NCBI GenBank assembly: GCA_031264295.1
Contig: JAISED010000059.1
Location: forward strand, 1-55,582
Length of the DNA: 55,582 bases
Direction: 5' to 3'
Source of the DNA: Eubacteriales Family XIII. Incertae Sedis bacterium
GTDB lineage: Bacteria; Bacillota; Clostridia; Peptostreptococcales; Anaerovoracaceae
Below, one piece after another: positions 53,018 to 55,582 of the stretch. The notes beneath the pieces were generated by a model that ran no database searches, was not told the DNA's origin, and saw only the letters and a program-made list of their open reading frames with translations. Position 1 is the first letter of the stretch. Every line of letters starts with the position of its first letter. The position numbers were made by a program, and so were the translations under genes.

Positions 53018-53857
53018 TCATTGCATCGTTCTTGCCGCAAGCTCTTTGATTCTTGAAACGGACAACTCGGTGTTGGCCGCGACAACATCCTGTCTAAATC
53101 CGTTCTTTAACATTTTTAGGGCTATGGCTTCGGCTTTGTCTTCTCGGGCTTCCTCCTGCCAAATCAATTTTGCGTCGTCGATGTCGAATTCTGTGAATAA
53201 CATATTGTGAACCTCCGATCCGTGTTTTTCTAAAAACTCCCGCATGATTCCGTTTTCCATGCAATAATTTATAGCTTCTTCTATGGCCGCTTCGAGCGAC
53301 ATGCCGGCTGCTTTGTTCGCCTTTGCCCTCGCGATGAAAACCGCGTAATCGTTCAGCGATTCGCTCTTTCGCAAAATGTCGGGATTGCGCCCGTGATTGA
53401 CATTGTACACATTGACGGTCAGTTCCAAGAGACTCGGAATGTCCGCATCCTCAAAGGCATCCGACAGTCTGAGTACGGATTTGTCGGGGAATTCCCGATC
53501 GCCGTTGTAAAGCACAATGAAATCGGGCTTGGGTATTTTGATCAGCTTCTGCCTGTAAATGTTCTTGCCGTTCACTATCTTTTCGTACACTCTGCCTATG
53601 TAGAGCAGGAGACGGAGCGGCATGTTCTCGTTCGGCGTGGACTGGTGCTCGATCAGAACGATCAGCTTTCCGTCGAGCAGAAAGGATATGTCGTTCAATC
53701 TGTCCAGAAACAACGCGTCTTTGAGCGTGTTGATTTCGATTGGTGTGTCTTTCGCGTAATCGGTGTTTTCGATGGCGTTGTAAAGTTCTATCAGTTTCTC
53801 CGCATCGTCGAAAAACAAAGCGAATACGCTGCTCTTGTACTGTCTGTTGGTGTCCAT
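53018..53857 (-). CDS. Rpn family nuclease/putative transposase (PD-(D/E)XK)
   Basis: A 279-residue protein of the Rpn/transposase_31-like group. It starts DTNRQYKSSVFALFFDDAEKLIELYNAIENTDY, followed by the active-site block NDISFLLDGKLIVLIEHQSTPNENMPLRLLLY (Asp and Glu-x-Gln of a nuclease core), and a C-terminal helix-turn-helix-like tail (GFRQDVVAANTELSVSRIKELA). Rpn proteins are recombination-promoting nucleases, often mobile. The start at 53857 is set by AAAGGAC; the frame extends upstream without support. It is enclosed by the 89-bp direct repeats. Confidence 0.87.
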   Translation of the reverse strand: MDTNRQYKSSVFALFFDDAEKLIELYNAIENTDYAKDTPIEINTLKDALFLDRLNDISFLLDGKLIVLIEHQSTPNENMPLRLLLYIGRVYEKIVNGKNIYRQKLIKIPKPDFIVLYNGDREFPDKSVLRLSDAFEDADIPSLLELTVNVYNVNHGRNPDILRKSESLNDYAVFIARAKANKAAGMSLEAAIEEAINYCMENGIMREFLEKHGSEVHNMLFTEFDIDDAKLIWQEEAREDKAEAIALKMLKNGFRQDVVAANTELSVSRIKELAARTMQ

Positions 53858-53994
53858 GCGCGTCCTTTCCGCAATGTTCGCTTCGCTGTCCGTTTTGCCT
53901 GCCGAAGCGGAGCTTAGGGGCAAAAAGGCAATGTTTGTGCTCGTTCCTCCGCTCGTTTTGGCCTGCGACGAGCCGAAATGTTTTCTTACTTATA

Positions 53995-54023
53995 ATAATA
54001 CGCCAAAAATGGTGTGGATTCAA
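53995..54023 (-). promoter_or_regulatory. Sigma-A promoter for the Rpn gene
   Basis: TTGAAT, 17 bases, TATTAT on the minus strand, about 140 bases upstream of the Rpn start. Confidence 0.65.
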
Positions 54024-54427
54024 CAGGATTTTGTATTCAGCCGTGAATTTGCGATTTGACCGCACCGACACAAGCCGACCGTCGATTGCGACGATCAACT
54101 TGTGTTTTCGGTATGTGCATGAACAGCGTATTTATCGGCATTTATTGCGGTTGTCAGGGTATACGGATGGGAACAACTGTTCCGGAGTTGATGGTACGCG
54201 AATGGTATAGGTGATGAATACATAAGCGCGGCGGCGGCAAAATTTTCTTGCTTGCGTACTGTCGGCTTTGCTCGAATGACATTGCCAACTTACCGTGCGT
54301 GGCTGAGTATTCCCGCAGTTATGATCAGTACTGTGCTTGTTTTTATCTGGATTATCGCCGATGGGCAAGTTTAAATAGGATGGCGTCACTCAAATCTCGT
54401 CTGAACTGAAAGAATTTGAGGAACTGT
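54024..54427. other. Gap with direct-repeat copy 2
   Basis: No gene supported. It contains the second 89-bp repeat (54291-54379) and about 270 bases of unrecognised sequence before it. Confidence 0.5.
54291..54379. repeat. 89-bp exact direct repeat, copy 2
   Basis: Identical to 52557-52645. Together the copies bracket about 1.65 kb containing the Rpn gene. Confidence 0.95.
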
Positions 54428-54832
54428 ATGACTGAGTTCAGAGGCGCCATGAGGGCAGATGCCGAAGAAAAAACCATTGAGGAGATTGCTTTGGATAATA
54501 GGCTGGATCAAGACTACAGAAATAACGAGAGAACCCGCAGAGAAAGCGGTGTGGTGGGCACATCCATTCGCGCCGAAGTAAATACGCCAATATATGATGT
54601 CAATGAAATCAACGATCAGCTTGCAGCAGTTCTTTTTATTGACGGCAGAGGTTTGAACAACACTTTCAGCAATTCATCGTTACAAACTTCGGGAATCCAG
54701 GTTTCACGGGTGATCGACGTCTTGTCACAATATGCTTATGGATTTATGTGGTTCATTGCCCGAAACTCGACATGGAGTTCCATGCCAAGCCCTTTCGCCA
54801 CACGTGTGAGCATGGTGAGAGAAGGGTTGTAA
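54428..54832 (+). CDS. Uncertain hypothetical protein, 134 residues
   Basis: GAGGAA lies 7 bases before the ATG of a 134-residue frame starting MTEFRGAMRADAEEKT. The N-terminal half is charged (NNERTRRESGVVG) and the middle reads DQLAAVLFIDGRG. The last 97 bases overlap the antitoxin gene on the opposite strand, whose coding signal is stronger, so the frame's true end is probably earlier or it is a fragment. No family recognised. Confidence 0.35.
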   Translation: MTEFRGAMRADAEEKTIEEIALDNRLDQDYRNNERTRRESGVVGTSIRAEVNTPIYDVNEINDQLAAVLFIDGRGLNNTFSNSSLQTSGIQVSRVIDVLSQYAYGFMWFIARNSTWSSMPSPFATRVSMVREGL

Positions 54833-55029
54833 TTTCCATTTTCGAGACGACTGATATTGCTGCGCTGCAGCCCGGTTCGTTCGGCAAGTTCTTCCTGCGT
54901 GAGACCCTGCTCATTACGAGCCCGTATGATTTGAGATACGACCTCAAAATGCGGTCGAAGAGCTTCAAACTCGGCAAGTGTTTCCGAATCGCGAAGAATT
55001 TCAACCTCGATATCTTTCCAATTTCCCAT
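54736..55029 (-). CDS. HigA-like antitoxin (XRE helix-turn-helix)
   Basis: A 97-residue DNA-binding protein with a central HTH_3 domain: IIRARNEQGLTQEELAERTGLQRSNISRLENGNYNPSLTMLTRVAKGLGMELHVEF. This is the pattern of HigA antitoxins, which neutralise HigB and repress their own promoter. GGGAGGTG lies 11 bases before the ATG. It follows a broken HigB-type toxin gene by 28 bases on the same strand, in the toxin-first order of higBA. Confidence 0.88.
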   Translation of the reverse strand: MGNWKDIEVEILRDSETLAEFEALRPHFEVVSQIIRARNEQGLTQEELAERTGLQRSNISRLENGNYNPSLTMLTRVAKGLGMELHVEFRAMNHINP

Positions 55030-55057
55030 TCTTTATTACACCTCCCAAGATAATCTG

Positions 55058-55273
55058 TCATGTATCGGATTGAATACGAAGTTCAAACAGTCCTTTATAT
55101 TTACTCCCTTGTATGCTTTTCACATACGGCTCACGCAAAGCCAAGCCATGTTAAGCAAGAAGACGGACTTCCCAAAGCGCTTTGGCACGATGCTTGGGCG
55201 GCAAAGTTGTTATAAATTCCTTCACCGGTTCTTCGTTATTTTCTTTTCTGTAGTATATTACATTCCATGCCAT
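55058..55273 (-). pseudogene. Broken HigB/RelE-type toxin
   Basis: From an ATG at 55273 the frame reads MAWNVIYYRKENNEEPVKEF then TTLPPKHRAKALWEVRLLA and stops. In the next frame it resumes HGLALREPYVKSIQGSKYKGLFELRIQSDT and stops again at 55058. These parts match the first two thirds of phage Gp49/HigB-type toxins (RelE superfamily); the C-terminal strand with the catalytic residues is missing. So one frameshift plus a 3' truncation disabled the toxin. Confidence 0.75.
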
Positions 55274-55295
55274 TGATAAATCCTTTCGTATTTAA

Positions 55296-55324
55296 AGTGT
55301 ATCATATACGATACGCATCTGCAA
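55296..55324 (-). promoter_or_regulatory. Toxin-antitoxin promoter with operator
   Basis: TTGCAG, 17 bases, TACACT on the minus strand, with an extended -10 (TGA). A near-palindrome GTATCATATACGATAC (55299-55314; 14 of 16 positions) lies in the spacer and -10, as expected for HigA autorepression. Confidence 0.65.
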
Positions 55325-55420
55325 GTTTTTTTCAAAACTCATAAACTATAATTCCCGATTTTTTTAACACAACAAATAGCACAACACTGACGAGAAGAAA
55401 GTGCCATTCCTACATAAGCA

Positions 55421-55582
55421 TTGAAAACACATAAAAATGTACATATTATTTTGGTTTTACTAAGTCTTGTATATTTGAAGAAAAAAGAAATTGACATATA
55501 TGGTTATAAAGGCTATGCCTATGTAGGTGTGGATATGGACAGCCGAAACCAGCAATTCAAGCGAACTGCGTTTGCCGCCATA
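55421..55582 (+). CDS. Possible partial gene running off the window
   Basis: A frame is open from a TTG at 55421 to the window end (54 codons). Its last part reads IDIYGYKGYAYVGVDMDSRNQ and could be the start of a gene initiated at the TTG at 55475. No ribosome binding site is convincing, and TTGACA at 55491 with TATGCC 17 bases later could instead be a promoter. Low confidence. Confidence 0.2.
   Translation, partial: MKTHKNVHIILVLLSLVYLKKKEIDIYGYKGYAYVGVDMDSRNQQFKRTAFAAI

Noticed and set aside
52750-53088. Minus-strand frame of 112 residues next to the Rpn gene
   Set aside because: It overlaps the Rpn 3' end in another frame and lacks a start signal.

Overview
The window looks like one contig of an uncultured anaerobic member of the Bacillota (Clostridia). 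The reasons are strong AGGAGG-type ribosome binding sites, consensus sigma-A promoters, an ECF vitamin transporter, SLH-anchored surface protein, AgrB, lipoproteins with Gram-positive style lipoboxes, and a sigma-54 activator of the kind common in Clostridia. No rRNA, tRNA or CRISPR array was seen.

Layout. 1-0.7 kb: edge of a transposase gene and gene debris. 0.7-5.5 kb: a lipoprotein, an acyl-CoA synthetase, and thiamine synthesis genes (thiD, and a thiE fused to a HAD phosphatase). 5.5-11.2 kb, minus strand: a solute:sodium symporter and an M20 amidohydrolase behind a canonical -24/-12 sigma-54 promoter, with the sigma-54 activator encoded just upstream. 11.2-15.1 kb: a DUF234-type ATPase and a secreted protein with three SGNH-hydrolase repeats.

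15.2-24.8 kb is the centrepiece. It is one plus-strand operon that begins at a perfect sigma-A promoter overlapped by a 36-bp palindrome. It encodes two SsuC/TauC-like permeases, a lipoprotein substrate-binding protein, NifD-like, NifK-like and NifH-like subunits, an O-acetylhomoserine sulfhydrylase (MetY) and a glutamine-synthetase-family ligase. All P-cluster cysteines and the cofactor cysteine are present, but the residues needed for N2 reduction are replaced. With MetY next door, the operon most resembles a methylthio-alkane-reductase type system for scavenging sulfur from organic C-S compounds, here joined to its own importer and a ligase.

24.8-35.4 kb: two unknown proteins, a secreted Ig-like protein, a 1658-residue multidomain GH31 glycosidase, an unknown beta-propeller-like protein, AzlCD and an SDR oxidoreductase. 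35.4-42.7 kb, minus strand: a cobalamin riboswitch with a terminator controls an SLH-anchored alpha/alpha-barrel protein, a DUF4430 protein, EcfT, and an EcfA-EcfA-S triple fusion. The first two resemble the two halves of animal intrinsic factor/transcobalamin, so this is a predicted surface B12 capture and uptake system.

42.7-55.6 kb is AT-richer accessory DNA: an IS element, a truncated lipoprotein copy, an orphan agrB, a family of beta-propeller-like lipoproteins with an ABC transporter, an Rpn nuclease bracketed by an 89-bp direct repeat, and a HigA-type antitoxin with a broken toxin. A recurring oddity is in-frame short tandem repeats at gene ends and linkers.
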